A model generated the notes under the pieces. The model searched no databases and was not told the origin of the DNA. It saw only the letters and a program-made list of their open reading frames with translations. This document shows positions 48,427 through 56,748 of a DNA stretch of 64,000 nt, piece after piece. Within the stretch, counting starts at the first letter, position 1. Every line of letters begins with the position of its first letter. Origin of the DNA: Pseudomonas pseudonitroreducens (GTDB lineage: Bacteria; Pseudomonadota; Gammaproteobacteria; Pseudomonadales; Pseudomonadaceae); the NCBI RefSeq assembly GCF_021603645.1, contig NZ_BQHJ01000001.1, positions 682,001 through 746,000 of the forward strand, written 5' to 3'. A program made the position numbers and the translations under genes.

Positions 48427-49740
48427 TTAGCGCAGCTTCTCCATCATCTGGTAGTACCACATGCCCGCCGCCAGCATCGGGTTGCCGAAGACGTCGCCCA
48501 TGGGCACGCGGATGTGCTTGCACTGGGCGAAGGTATCGAACTTCTCCAGGTCGCCGGTCATCGCCGTGGCCATGATCTCGCCCATGATGTGGGTGGTCGC
48601 CACGCCGTGGCCGGAGTAGCCCTGGCAGTACCAGACGTTCTCCGACAGCTTGCCCAGCTGCGGGATGCGGTTCATCACGATGCCCATGGCGCAGCTCCAC
48701 TGGAACTCGATGTCCACGCCCTTGAGCGCCGGGAAGGTGCGCTCGATGCAGGGGCGCAGTTCGCCGGCGATGTCGCGGGAGTCGCGGCCCGAGTAGTTGG
48801 CGCCGCCGCCGAAAAGCAGGCGGCCGTCGCCGGTCATGCGGTAGTAGTCGAGCACGAAGCGGCAGTCGTAGACGGCCAGGTCCTGCGGGTTGATGCGCTT
48901 GGCCAGCTCGCCCAGCGGCTTGGTGGTGACGATGCCGCCCATGGCCGGGAAGATCATGCCCTTGAGCTGCTTGCGCTCCAGCTTGTGGTAGACGTCGCCG
49001 GCGAGCATCACCTGCGCGGCGTTGATCCGGCCGCCGGAGGTGACCACCGCCGGGCGCGGGCCGTGGATGATGTCCAGCACTTCGGAGTGTTCGAAGATCA
49101 GCGCGCCCAGGCTGGCGGCGGCCTTGGCTTCGCCGATGCACAGGTTGAGCGGGTGCAGGTGCATGTTGCGGGTGTTCTTGATGGCGCCGCAGTAGAGGTC
49201 GCTTTCCAGGTGCGCGCGCACGCCGGCGCCGTCCAGCAGGCTGATCTCGTCGCCCATGCCGCGGCGTTTGGCGTCATCGAAGGTGGCCTTCAGTTCGTCC
49301 ATGTGCGACGGCTTCATCGCCGCGTGCAGGTGGCCGAACTTCAGGTCGCACTGGATGCCGTATTTCTCCACGCGGCTCTTGATGATCTCGTGGCCGCGCC
49401 AGCGCAGGTGCCAGATGAAGTCGTCGACGTCGTCGCCGAGCCACTGGCGCATCTGCTTTTCCATGGCGGAATCGCCGGAGAGGCTGCCGGTGACCTGCCC
49501 GCCGTTGCGCCCGCTGGCGCCCCAGCCGACCTTGTTGGTCTCGACGATGGCGACCTTGTAGCCGCGCTCGGCCAACTCCACGGCGGTGGCGACGCCGGTG
49601 AAGCCGCCGCCGATGATGGCGATGTCGACGTTCACCTCGCCCTGCAGCGTGGGATAGCTGGTCTCTTCGTTGAGGCTCGCGGAGTAATAGGACTTCGCGC
49701 GCTCAGGGGCGGGCGTGGCGGGGTTAACAGCGGCGTTCAT
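48427..49740 (-). CDS. FAD-dependent gamma-glutamylpolyamine oxidase (PauB/PuuB-like)
   Basis: A 437-residue DAO-family flavoprotein. The dinucleotide motif is DIAIIGGGFTGVATAVELAERG (about residues 38-59), followed by GWGASGRNGGQVTG. The C-terminal ATP-like FAD ring motif GYSGHGVATTHIMGEI is present. This class oxidises gamma-glutamylputrescine or related amines in the gamma-glutamyl polyamine pathway. ATG 49740 begins MNAAVNPATPAPERAKSYYSASLNEET. The partner glutamine-synthetase-like gene is 209 bp away in the same direction. Which paralogue it is cannot be decided without alignment. Confidence 0.85.
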   Translation of the reverse strand: MNAAVNPATPAPERAKSYYSASLNEETSYPTLQGEVNVDIAIIGGGFTGVATAVELAERGYKVAIVETNKVGWGASGRNGGQVTGSLSGDSAMEKQMRQWLGDDVDDFIWHLRWRGHEIIKSRVEKYGIQCDLKFGHLHAAMKPSHMDELKATFDDAKRRGMGDEISLLDGAGVRAHLESDLYCGAIKNTRNMHLHPLNLCIGEAKAAASLGALIFEHSEVLDIIHGPRPAVVTSGGRINAAQVMLAGDVYHKLERKQLKGMIFPAMGGIVTTKPLGELAKRINPQDLAVYDCRFVLDYYRMTGDGRLLFGGGANYSGRDSRDIAGELRPCIERTFPALKGVDIEFQWSCAMGIVMNRIPQLGKLSENVWYCQGYSGHGVATTHIMGEIMATAMTGDLEKFDTFAQCKHIRVPMGDVFGNPMLAAGMWYYQMMEKLR

Positions 49741-49778
49741 TACGGTGTTCCTTTCTTGTTCGTTCGTTTGGCCCTTCT

Positions 49779-49925
49779 CCCTCACCCTGACTCTCTCCCA
49801 GAGGGAGAGGGGACTGATCGGAGCGGGCTTTGAAGTTGGGTTCTCGCCGGGTGCATCAGTGAGCGAAAAGCTCGTCTCGGCACGGACGGCCCCCTCTCCC
49901 TGTAGGAGAGGGCTGGGGTGAGGGG
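49779..49925. repeat. CCCTCACCC...GGGTGAGGG inverted element, copy 1
   Basis: Outer arms CCCTCACCCTGACTCTCTCCC and CTGGGGTGAGGGG, with inner inverted CTCTCCC/GGGAGAG arms. The middle part carries GGTTCTCGCCGGGTGCATCAG. It lies between the two polyamine genes. A second copy is at 56575-56689. Confidence 0.8.
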
Positions 49926-49949
49926 CGCTGCAGTTCTATCAGCACAGCC

Positions 49950-51314
49950 TCAAGCCTGCGTCAGATACCAGCGCCAGTCCTGCTCGCCGACCTCGCCCAT
50001 GAACTGGCGGTACTCCGCCTGCTTGACCTTCAGGTAGACACCGAGGAATTCGTGCCCCAGGGCATCGCGGGCCCAGCTGGAGCGCTCCAGCGCGCGCAGC
50101 GAGGTGAGCCAGTCGGTGGGCAGCAGCTCCTTGGCCTGGGCGTAGCCGTTGCCTTCCACCGGCGCGCCCGGATCGATGGCCTCGCGGATGCCGCGATGGA
50201 TACCGGCGAGGATGGCGGCGGCAGCCAGGTACGGGTTGGCATCGGCGCCACAGATGCGGTGCTCGACGTGCCGGGTGTTGGCCGGGCCGCCCGGGACGCG
50301 CAGGCTCACGGTGCGGTTATCGCAGCCCCAGGTCGGCGCCAGCGGCGCGTAGCTGTTGGCCTGGAAGCGGCGGTAGGAGTTGGCGTTGGGGCAGAACAGC
50401 AGCAGCGAGTCGAGCAGGCTTTTCAGCATGCCGCCCACGGACTGACGCAGCAGCGGAGTGCCGGCAGGGTCTTCGCTGGCGTAGAGATTGTTGCCCTCGG
50501 CGTCAGCCAGGGAAACGTGCATGTGCATGCCGGTGCCGGCCAGGTCGTCGAACGGCTTGGCCATGAAGCAGGCCTGCATGCCGTGCTTGTGTGCCACGCC
50601 TTTCACCAGGCGCTTGTAGCGCACGGCCTGGTCCATGGCGAGCAGCGCGTCGCCGTGTTCCAGGGTGATCTCCACCTGGCCCGGCGCGTATTCGGAAATC
50701 GCCGTGCGCGCCGGAATGCCCTGGGCCTTGCAGGCGGCATAGAGGTCGGCGAGGAACGGCTCGATCTGCTCCAGCTCGCGCAGGCCATAAACCTGCGTGG
50801 CGCGCGGGCGACCGCCGTCGGCGTCCAGCGCCGGTTGCGGGCGGCCATTGGCATCGCGCTTGGCGTCCAGCAGGTAGAACTCCAGCTCGCAGGCCATCAC
50901 CGGGTGGTAGCCATCGGCCTTGAGGCCGTCGATCACGCGCAGCAGCACGTGGCGCGGGTCGGCGATGTCGGCTGGCTTGCCTTCCTCCGGGTGCATGCTG
51001 ACCTGCACCGCTGCTGTGGGAATCTGCCGCCAGGGCAGGCGCACCAGGCTGCCTTGCAGGGGATAGGCGCGGCAGTCGATGTCACCCACGTCCCAGACCA
51101 GCCCGGAATCCTCCACATCCTCCCCGTGCAGGGTGAGGCCGAGAATGGTGCTGGGCAGCGGCCGGCCGGACTGGTACACGGCGAGCAGTTCCTCGCGGTG
51201 CAGCAGCTTGCCGCGCGGCACGCCGTTGGCGTCGAGGATGAACAGCTCGACCATCTCGATATCGGGGTTCTGGGCCAGGAAATACTGGGCTTCTTGCACG
51301 GAGGCGAAATTCAT
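49950..51314 (-). CDS. Glutamine-synthetase-like gamma-glutamylpolyamine synthetase (PauA/PuuA-like)
   Basis: A 454-residue type-I GS-fold enzyme. The N-terminal beta-grasp has VELFILDANGVPRGK. Catalytic domain motifs are CELEFYLL and PGQVEITLEHGDALLAMDQAVRYK. MAKPFDDLAGTGMHMHVSL and NSYRRFQANSYAPLAPTWGCDNRTVSLRVPGG bind ATP and glutamate. The adenylylation loop of GlnA is not present, as expected for polyamine-type members. ATG 51314 (MNFASVQEAQ) is chosen over a GTG seven codons upstream. Confidence 0.88.
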   Translation of the reverse strand: MNFASVQEAQYFLAQNPDIEMVELFILDANGVPRGKLLHREELLAVYQSGRPLPSTILGLTLHGEDVEDSGLVWDVGDIDCRAYPLQGSLVRLPWRQIPTAAVQVSMHPEEGKPADIADPRHVLLRVIDGLKADGYHPVMACELEFYLLDAKRDANGRPQPALDADGGRPRATQVYGLRELEQIEPFLADLYAACKAQGIPARTAISEYAPGQVEITLEHGDALLAMDQAVRYKRLVKGVAHKHGMQACFMAKPFDDLAGTGMHMHVSLADAEGNNLYASEDPAGTPLLRQSVGGMLKSLLDSLLLFCPNANSYRRFQANSYAPLAPTWGCDNRTVSLRVPGGPANTRHVEHRICGADANPYLAAAAILAGIHRGIREAIDPGAPVEGNGYAQAKELLPTDWLTSLRALERSSWARDALGHEFLGVYLKVKQAEYRQFMGEVGEQDWRWYLTQA

Positions 51315-51911
51315 GGGGCTCTCGTTAGCATCCACACGGATGCGCTGACGACCTGCAGGCCAGGGCCGCGCCGACAGGCGCAGGATTGAAGGCAGGCAAG
51401 CGATGCAACGGGCTACGTCTTGTTCGAGAACGGCGTTGTGCCAGTCCTTGAGCGTAGTTCCGTCGAGGGAATCCGGGCGATGACGCCCGGTCAGCGAGAG
51501 GTGCTGTCCGGTGGACGGGCGTGGCGGCAGTGCCAGAGCGCCCAGAAGGCCAGTTCGAGAGGCAGGGTCAGCGGTTGCAGTTCGAGCCAGCGGGCATGTT
51601 TGCGCGGCAGGCGGACAGCGCTGCCGGCCTTGCGGGCGGCGACGGGTTCCAGCGATGCGGGCGAAACGAGCAGATGCATGTCGAAGGTTATGGCTGACGA
51701 TTCCCGGAGACTCGCACGGCGGATGGGTTTGTTAAATGTGATTTTCACGACGTTTGGTTTCGTGTTATCGAAACTGAATGCCGGGGAAGGACTGCCGCGA
51801 AGGCCGTTCCAGAGCCTCTCCCGTGGCTACCGCGCATCCCGTCGAAGCGCTCGGAGCACCCGTCGCGCCTGCCCTAGACTGGTGCAGTCAGCGCCCGTTG
51901 CGAGTTCGCCC
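51315..51911. other. Gap between the GS-like gene and the MoaD-like gene
   Basis: About 600 bp. The only open frame with a plausible product is a minus-strand 62-85 codon frame (51491-51748). No repeat or terminator is obvious. A-T-rich sequence GTTTGTTAAATGTGATTTTC lies near 51727. Confidence 0.5.
51491..51679 (-). CDS. Possible small hypothetical protein
   Basis: A 62-residue frame, MHLLVSPASLEPVAARKAGSAVRLPRKHARWLELQPLTLPLELAFWALWHC..., with a hydrophobic C-terminal segment; up to 85 residues if a GTG at 51748 is used. No ribosome-binding site or family is recognised. It could be chance in GC-rich DNA. Confidence 0.3.
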   Translation of the reverse strand: MHLLVSPASLEPVAARKAGSAVRLPRKHARWLELQPLTLPLELAFWALWHCRHARPPDSTSR

Positions 51912-52181
51912 ATGTGCCGTATCGCCTTCGCCCCGTCGATCCAGCGTCACGTTCCCATCGAGGAGCGCGAGCTGACCGCGGATACCTTGTCCGGCGCATT
52001 GGAAATGATCTTCGCCGAAGCGCCGAAGCTGCGCGGCTACCTGCTGGACGACCAGGGCGGATTGCGTCGGCACCTGACGATTTTCATCGACGGGCTGCGC
52101 CTGCGGGACCGCGCCCGCCTCAGCGATGCGCTGGCGGCGGACAGCGAGGTCTACGTGGTGCAGGCCTTGAGCGGTGGTTGA
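51912..52181 (+). CDS. MoaD/ThiS-like small protein
   Basis: An 89-residue beta-grasp protein ending LSGG, the terminal GlyGly typical of MoaD/ThiS sulfur carriers and ubiquitin-like proteins. It starts MCRIAFAPSIQRHVPIEE, and FIDGLRLRDRARLSDALAADSEVYVVQALSGG is the ubiquitin-like C-terminal half. ATG 51912 is preceded by a weak site. The frame is open upstream but that part looks non-coding. No MoaE, MoaB or ThiF/MoeB is nearby. It is followed 27 bp later by the BNR gene, so the two are probably one transcription unit. Confidence 0.8.
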   Translation: MCRIAFAPSIQRHVPIEERELTADTLSGALEMIFAEAPKLRGYLLDDQGGLRRHLTIFIDGLRLRDRARLSDALAADSEVYVVQALSGG

Positions 52182-52208
52182 GACGCGGCGGCAATTCAGG
52201 AGAGCAGA

Positions 52209-53312
52209 ATGGATGATCGACTGCTGGTGGCAACCCGCAAGGGCCTGTTCACCTTCCAGCGTGGCGCGGATGGCTGGCGGGAATGCCGCCGCGACTTCAT
52301 CGGCGAGCCCCTGAGCACGGTGCTCGCCGATCCGCGCGACGACACTCTCTACGCCGCGCTCAACCTCGGTCACTTCGGCTGCAAGCTGTGGCGCCAGCGC
52401 GCGGGGGAGGATTGGCAGGAAGTCAGCGTGCCGACCTATCCGCCGCAACCCGACCCGCTGCCCGAACCCGCGGAAGGCGAAGCGCCGCCCGCGCCCTGGA
52501 CCCTGCAACAGATCTGGTGCCTGGAAACCGGTGGCGCCGCCGAACCCGGCGTGCTCTGGGCCGGCACCATTCCCGGCGGCCTGTTCCGCAGCAACGACGG
52601 CGGCGACAGCTGGGAGCTGAACCGCCCGCTCTGGGATGTGCCCGAGCGCTCGCGCTGGATGGGTGGCGGCTATGACTGGCCGGGGATTCACTCGGTCAGC
52701 GTCGACCCGCGCGACAGCCGGCACCTGACCGTCGCCGTATCCTGCGGCGGCGTCTGGCAGAGCGATGACGGCGGCGCCAGTTGGCGCCTGAGCACCGCCG
52801 GCATGTACGCCGACTACATGCCGCCGGAGTTGCGCGAAGAGGGCGCCATCCAGGACCCGCACCGCCTGGTGCATTGCCCGGCACAGCCGGATCGCCTGTG
52901 GGTGCAGCACCACAATGGCATCTTCACCTCCACCGATGGCGGCTTGCGCTGGAACGACGTACCGGTCGAACCCTCGAGTTTCGGTTTCGCCGTCGCCGTC
53001 CACCCGACACGGCCGGGCACGGCGTGGTTCGTTCCGGCGGTGAAGGACGTCTGCCGCATTCCGGTGGACGCCCGCTTCGTCGTCACCCGTACCCGCGATG
53101 GCGGCGCCAGCTTCGAGGTACTCGATGGCGGGTTGCCCCAGGGCGCCGCCTTCGACCTGGTCTATCGCCACGGCCTGGCCATCGACGATGACGGCGCCTG
53201 TCTGGCGATGGGCTCCACCACCGGTGGCCTGTGGTTGTCGGAGAATGGCGGCGACCACTGGCAATGCCTGTCCGCCAACCTGCCGCCGATCTACTGCGTG
53301 CGCTTTGGCTGA
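52209..53312 (+). CDS. BNR-repeat (sialidase/YCF48-like) beta-propeller protein
   Basis: A 367-residue soluble protein without signal peptide. Repeats of the BNR/Asp-box type (SNDGGDSWELN; SDDGGASWRLS; STDGGLRWNDV; TRDGGASFEVL; SENGGDHWQCL) have S/TxDGGxxW form, so it is a beta-propeller of five or more blades. Most such intracellular proteins are not sialidases. It pairs with the MoaD-like gene. I have seen such gene pairs in other proteobacteria from memory, but function is unknown. The 3' end overlaps the convergent small membrane gene by 22 bp. Confidence 0.85.
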   Translation: MDDRLLVATRKGLFTFQRGADGWRECRRDFIGEPLSTVLADPRDDTLYAALNLGHFGCKLWRQRAGEDWQEVSVPTYPPQPDPLPEPAEGEAPPAPWTLQQIWCLETGGAAEPGVLWAGTIPGGLFRSNDGGDSWELNRPLWDVPERSRWMGGGYDWPGIHSVSVDPRDSRHLTVAVSCGGVWQSDDGGASWRLSTAGMYADYMPPELREEGAIQDPHRLVHCPAQPDRLWVQHHNGIFTSTDGGLRWNDVPVEPSSFGFAVAVHPTRPGTAWFVPAVKDVCRIPVDARFVVTRTRDGGASFEVLDGGLPQGAAFDLVYRHGLAIDDDGACLAMGSTTGGLWLSENGGDHWQCLSANLPPIYCVRFG

Positions 53313-53434
53313 GCCTTGCGCCGGGCCTGTTCGCGCACCTCGCGTGGCTTCATGCGGTGGTCGAAGTAATTGATCGCGGTGCCGAACACGACGATGGCGA
53401 TCAGGATGGTCAGGCCGATCTGTGTGGCTTCCAT
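53291..53434 (-). CDS. 47-residue membrane protein downstream of the ATP-grasp ligase
   Basis: MEATQIGLTILIAIVVFGTAINYFDHRMKPREVREQARRKAQPKRTQ. One N-terminal membrane helix (about residues 5-24), then a basic tail. AAGGAGAAGCCC precedes ATG 53434. It lies 23 bp after the ATP-grasp gene and is probably in the same operon. The longer upstream frame shown in this strand is antisense-like and not real. Function unknown. Confidence 0.7.
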   Translation of the reverse strand: MEATQIGLTILIAIVVFGTAINYFDHRMKPREVREQARRKAQPKRTQ

Positions 53435-53457
53435 GGGCTTCTCCTTGGGCGGTGCGC

Positions 53458-55038
53458 TCAGAGCGCCTGGCCGCGGCGCTTGAGTTCCAGGCGGCGGATG
53501 AACTCCTCCAGCACCCGGCGGTAGAGGTCGTCCTTGAGGCAGGCATCCTCGATGCCGGCGTCGAGGTTGGGGTTGTCGTTCACTTCGATCACCACCACTT
53601 CGCCGTCCACCTCCTTCAGGTCGACGCCGTAAAGGCCGTCGCCGATCAGGTTGGCGGTCTTCAGTGCCAGCTCGACGACGGCGGGCGGCGCGCTTTCCAC
53701 CGGCAGCGTGCGGCACTCGCCGATCACCTCGCCATCGGCCTGGTGCTGGACGATCTGCCAGTGCCCGCGCGACATGAAGTACTGGCAGGCGAACAGTGGC
53801 TGGCGGTTGAGGATGCCGATGCGCCAGTCGAACTCGGTGTAGAGGTACTCCTGGGCGAGCAGCAGCACCGAGTGCTCGAACAGCTGCGCGCTGACGCTGC
53901 GCAGCTGCTGGGCGTCCTCGACCTTGTAGACGCCACGGGAGAAGCAGCCGTCGGGGATCTTCAGCACCAGCGGGAAGCCCAGCCGCGCGCCGACGCGCTC
54001 CAGTTCCTGGGGGTTGTCCTTGTAGAGGATTTCCGTGTCCGGCATGCCCAGGCCGTGGTTGCGCAGCAGATCGGTGAGATAGACCTTGTTGGTGCAGCGC
54101 AGGATCGACGCCGGGTCGTCCATCACGATCAGCCCCTCGCTCTCGGCTTTCTTGGCGAAGCGATAGGTGTGGTCGTCAACGCTGGTGGTCTCGCGGATCA
54201 GCAGGGCGTCGTACTCGGCCAGCCGCGCGTAGTCCTTTTTCTCGATCAACTCGACGTCGATGCCCAGTTGCCGGCCGACCCGGACGAAGCCTTCCAGGGC
54301 GCCGGCATTGGAGGGCGGCAGGCTTTCCGCCGGGTTGTGTAGGACGGCCAGGTCGTAGCGCGCCAGGCGCCGCGAATTGGGCTGGCGCCAGACGCGCCGG
54401 CTGAAACGGTCGAGGGCGTCGGCGAACTGGTCCTCCTGGTTATCGCGCAGCTTGTGCAGCGCGCCGGGGCGGATTCCCGCGATGTGCCAGGCGTCGGTGC
54501 GGCGGAAGTCCACCAGCAGGATGGGGCAGGGGAAGGCCTCGAACAGTTGGCGGGCGATGGGCTGCAGTGGCTCAAGCTCCGTATGGCCGAAATACAGGCG
54601 CAGGGTGAAGCCGTCGGTGCTGGCGCAGGGATGCTGGGCGAGGGCTTTTTCCAGGGATCTTTCCAGGCCGTCCAGGGCCAGGCCGTAGAGGGATTTCTTC
54701 GCCAGTTCGCTGATGGTGCGTACCGACGGAATCACCTTGTGGCCCCGTGCTTCGGCCAATAGTGAACAGTAATAACCGTGGCCGAGATATTTATAGTGGC
54801 GGCACAGGTTGATGACCTGGAAGCGCTTTCCCGATTCGAACTGATGCGAATCTTCCAGGTACTCGCGGGCGCTCAGCATATCTTCGCTGGGAATATAGGA
54901 CGCCCAGTCTTCCTTGCGCTCGACGATGATCAGAACCCGGCTGGCCCTCGCTGAAGGAGGCTCCGCAGAGGTGTCGGCGACGACATGCAGGGAACTTGCG
55001 CTGAACTTTTCATGGAAGTTAGTGTGTAACGAGGACAT
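53458..55038 (-). CDS. RLAN-domain RimK-like ATP-grasp ligase
   Basis: A 526-residue protein. Residues about 30-220 form an RLAN-type (RimK-like ATP-grasp N-terminal) domain. Residues about 285-500 are the ATP-grasp: CTNKVYLTDLLRNHGLGMP, FPLVLKIPDGCFSRGVYKV (Lys plus Gly-rich loop), FDWRIGILNRQPLFACQY (E/D-R) and VVVIEVNDNPNLDAG (metal-binding N-x-N). Members likely make a peptide or amide bond (carboxylate-amine ligation); RimK itself adds Glu to ribosomal S6. The acceptor is unknown. Divergent from a GNAT gene, and such adjacency has been noted in comparative work by Iyer, Aravind and colleagues (2009). Confidence 0.88.
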   Translation of the reverse strand: MSSLHTNFHEKFSASSLHVVADTSAEPPSARASRVLIIVERKEDWASYIPSEDMLSAREYLEDSHQFESGKRFQVINLCRHYKYLGHGYYCSLLAEARGHKVIPSVRTISELAKKSLYGLALDGLERSLEKALAQHPCASTDGFTLRLYFGHTELEPLQPIARQLFEAFPCPILLVDFRRTDAWHIAGIRPGALHKLRDNQEDQFADALDRFSRRVWRQPNSRRLARYDLAVLHNPAESLPPSNAGALEGFVRVGRQLGIDVELIEKKDYARLAEYDALLIRETTSVDDHTYRFAKKAESEGLIVMDDPASILRCTNKVYLTDLLRNHGLGMPDTEILYKDNPQELERVGARLGFPLVLKIPDGCFSRGVYKVEDAQQLRSVSAQLFEHSVLLLAQEYLYTEFDWRIGILNRQPLFACQYFMSRGHWQIVQHQADGEVIGECRTLPVESAPPAVVELALKTANLIGDGLYGVDLKEVDGEVVVIEVNDNPNLDAGIEDACLKDDLYRRVLEEFIRRLELKRRGQAL

Positions 55039-55131
55039 TGTTCACGGACCTGTCTGGAAGTTGCCGTGTGTCTATTAAGCAGCAACTTTCTGAAATGTCC
55101 CGGTTCATTACGAAAGTTTTACGGAGTGCCC

Positions 55132-55611
55132 ATGTCGCTGTTATATCGCCTTGCCGCGCCGGCCGATCTGGTGAACTTGCTGGAGCTGGAAGAGGCGTGT
55201 TTCGAGCAGGATCGCATCAGTGGCCGCAGCTTTCGCCGACTGATCGGAGCACCCAGCGCCATCCTGCTGGTCGCCGAACGTGATGGCGGGTTGCTGGGTT
55301 ACGCGTTGCTCCTGTTGAAACGGGGCTCGGAGATCGCCCGCCTATACTCCCTGGCGATTTCCTGGCAAGCGCGAGGGCAGGGTCTTGGCGCTGCGCTGCT
55401 GGAGCGCTGCGAAGAGCAGGCCCGGGCGCGCGGTTGCCGGCGCCTGCGTCTGGAAGTGCGCACCGATAACGCCAGCGCCATTGGCCTTTACCAGCGCAGC
55501 GGCTACGTCCGCTTTGCCCGCAGCGCCGGTTTCTACGAAGACGGCAGCGATGCCTGGCGCTACGAGAAAGCGCTCGGCGCTCCGGCCCCGACAGCAAGGA
55601 ACCCGGCATGA
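55132..55611 (+). CDS. GNAT acetyltransferase
   Basis: A 159-residue acetyltransferase. Motif A with the Q/R-x-x-G-x-G/A acetyl-CoA loop: ISWQARGQGLGAALLERCEEQARARG, then LRLEVRTDNASAIGLYQRSGYVRF. It resembles RimI/ribosomal-protein-like members. ATG 55132 follows ACGGAGTG; the ORF extends upstream but that part runs into the divergent promoter. It overlaps the next gene by 4 bp (ATGA) and so is coupled to it. Divergent from the ATP-grasp gene. Confidence 0.9.
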   Translation: MSLLYRLAAPADLVNLLELEEACFEQDRISGRSFRRLIGAPSAILLVAERDGGLLGYALLLLKRGSEIARLYSLAISWQARGQGLGAALLERCEEQARARGCRRLRLEVRTDNASAIGLYQRSGYVRFARSAGFYEDGSDAWRYEKALGAPAPTARNPA

Positions 55612-56471
55612 CCGCCCGCATTCAGCACTTCTTCGATACTGCCACGTCCACCTACAGCTACGTGGTCGCCGACCCCGCGACGAGCCGTTGCGCCATTGTC
55701 GACCCGGTGCTGGACTATGACGCCGCAGCGGGCCGGGTCAGCCATGACAGCGCCCGGCGCATCGTGGCCTATGTGCGCGAACAGGGCCTGACGGTGGAAT
55801 GGCTGCTGGAAACCCATCTGCATGCGGACCACCTGTCCGCATCGGCGTGGCTCAAGGGCGAACTGGGCGGAGGCCTGGCCATCGGCTCCAGCATTGCCCA
55901 GGTGCAGCGCACCTTTGCCGGGCTGTTCAACCTGGGCGAAGACTTCCCTTGCGACGGCAGCCAGTTCGACCATCTGTTCGCGGACGGCGAGACCTTCCGC
56001 ATCGGCAGCCTGCACGCCGAAGCCCTGCACACTCCCGGCCACACGCCGGCCTGCATGACCTACCGCATCGGCGATGCGGCCTTCGTCGGCGACACGCTGT
56101 TCATGCCCGACTACGGCACCGCCCGCTGCGATTTCCCCGGCGGCGATGCGCGGCAGTTGTACCGTTCGATCCAGCGGCTGTTCGCGCTGCCCGATTCGAC
56201 CCGGCTGCTCCTCTGCCACGACTACCTGACGGAGGGGCGCGAGGAGCACCAGCACCAGACCACGGTCGAACGCGAGCGCAGGGAAAACGTGCATGTCCAC
56301 GATGGCATCAGCGAGGATGCCTTCGTCGCCATGCGCGTGGCCCGGGATGCGACGCTGAACGCACCGGCGCTGATCTGGCCGTCGATCCAGGTGAACATGC
56401 GTGGCGGCGTGTTGCCGGAGGCCGAAGCCAATGGCGTGCGCTATCTGCGGATTCCGCTGGATCGGATGTAG
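55608..56471 (+). CDS. Metallo-beta-lactamase-fold hydrolase (persulfide dioxygenase/glyoxalase II-like)
   Basis: A 287-residue MBL protein. TH70LH72AD74H75LSAS is the metal site; [22 protein letters not shown] has the later His and Asp; LLCHDYL the last His. The sequence [25 protein letters not shown] is shared with ETHE1/Blh-like sulfur dioxygenases, so a role in sulfide or glutathione persulfide detoxification is possible. Overlapping start with the GNAT gene. Alternative: glyoxalase II-like thioesterase. Confidence 0.85.
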   Translation: MTARIQHFFDTATSTYSYVVADPATSRCAIVDPVLDYDAAAGRVSHDSARRIVAYVREQGLTVEWLLETHLHADHLSASAWLKGELGGGLAIGSSIAQVQRTFAGLFNLGEDFPCDGSQFDHLFADGETFRIGSLHAEALHTPGHTPACMTYRIGDAAFVGDTLFMPDYGTARCDFPGGDARQLYRSIQRLFALPDSTRLLLCHDYLTEGREEHQHQTTVERERRENVHVHDGISEDAFVAMRVARDATLNAPALIWPSIQVNMRGGVLPEAEANGVRYLRIPLDRM

Positions 56472-56479
56472 TCACCCGC

Positions 56480-56515
56480 GATGGCGATGGCGATGGCGAT
56501 GGTGATGGTGATGGT
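56480..56515 (+). repeat. Hexanucleotide repeat (GATGGC/T)6
   Basis: Three GATGGC units followed by three GATGGT units, just after the MBL stop codon. It is not coding. Confidence 0.85.
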
Positions 56516-56574
56516 GATCCTGTAGCAGCGCCCCATGGGCCCGCTCCTACGAGATGCCTCTGCGCTTGGGGCGG

Positions 56575-56689
56575 CCCTCACCCTAACCCTCTCCCAGGGG
56601 GAGAGGGGACCGTTCGGTGAAGGATGAAACTTCGGCGTCAGCCGGCACGGTCGGCTCCCTCTCCCTCTGGGAGAGGGCTGGGGTGAGGG
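56575..56689. repeat. CCCTCACCC...GGGTGAGGG inverted element, copy 2
   Basis: CCCTCACCCTAACCCTCTCCC and GAGAGGGCTGGGGTGAGGG arms, as at 49779-49925, but with a different middle (GTTCGGTGAAGGATGAAACT). Preceded by a short GTAGCAGCG...CGCTCCTAC inverted pair (56522-56550). Confidence 0.8.
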
Positions 56690-56748
56690 AAATTCGGCGG
56701 CACGGACCTCTCCGAAGAGGACGCTTGCTCCTAACAGGTGTGTTCCGG

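Noticed and set aside
51420-51911. Long N-terminal extension of the MoaD-like frame
   Set aside because: The extra 164 codons have no family resemblance; the MoaD-like length of 89 residues is normal.
53435-53716. N-terminal extension of the 47-residue membrane protein to 141 residues
   Set aside because: The added part is Arg/Pro/Gly-rich and antisense-like, overlaps the ATP-grasp gene, and a good ribosome-binding site precedes the inner ATG.
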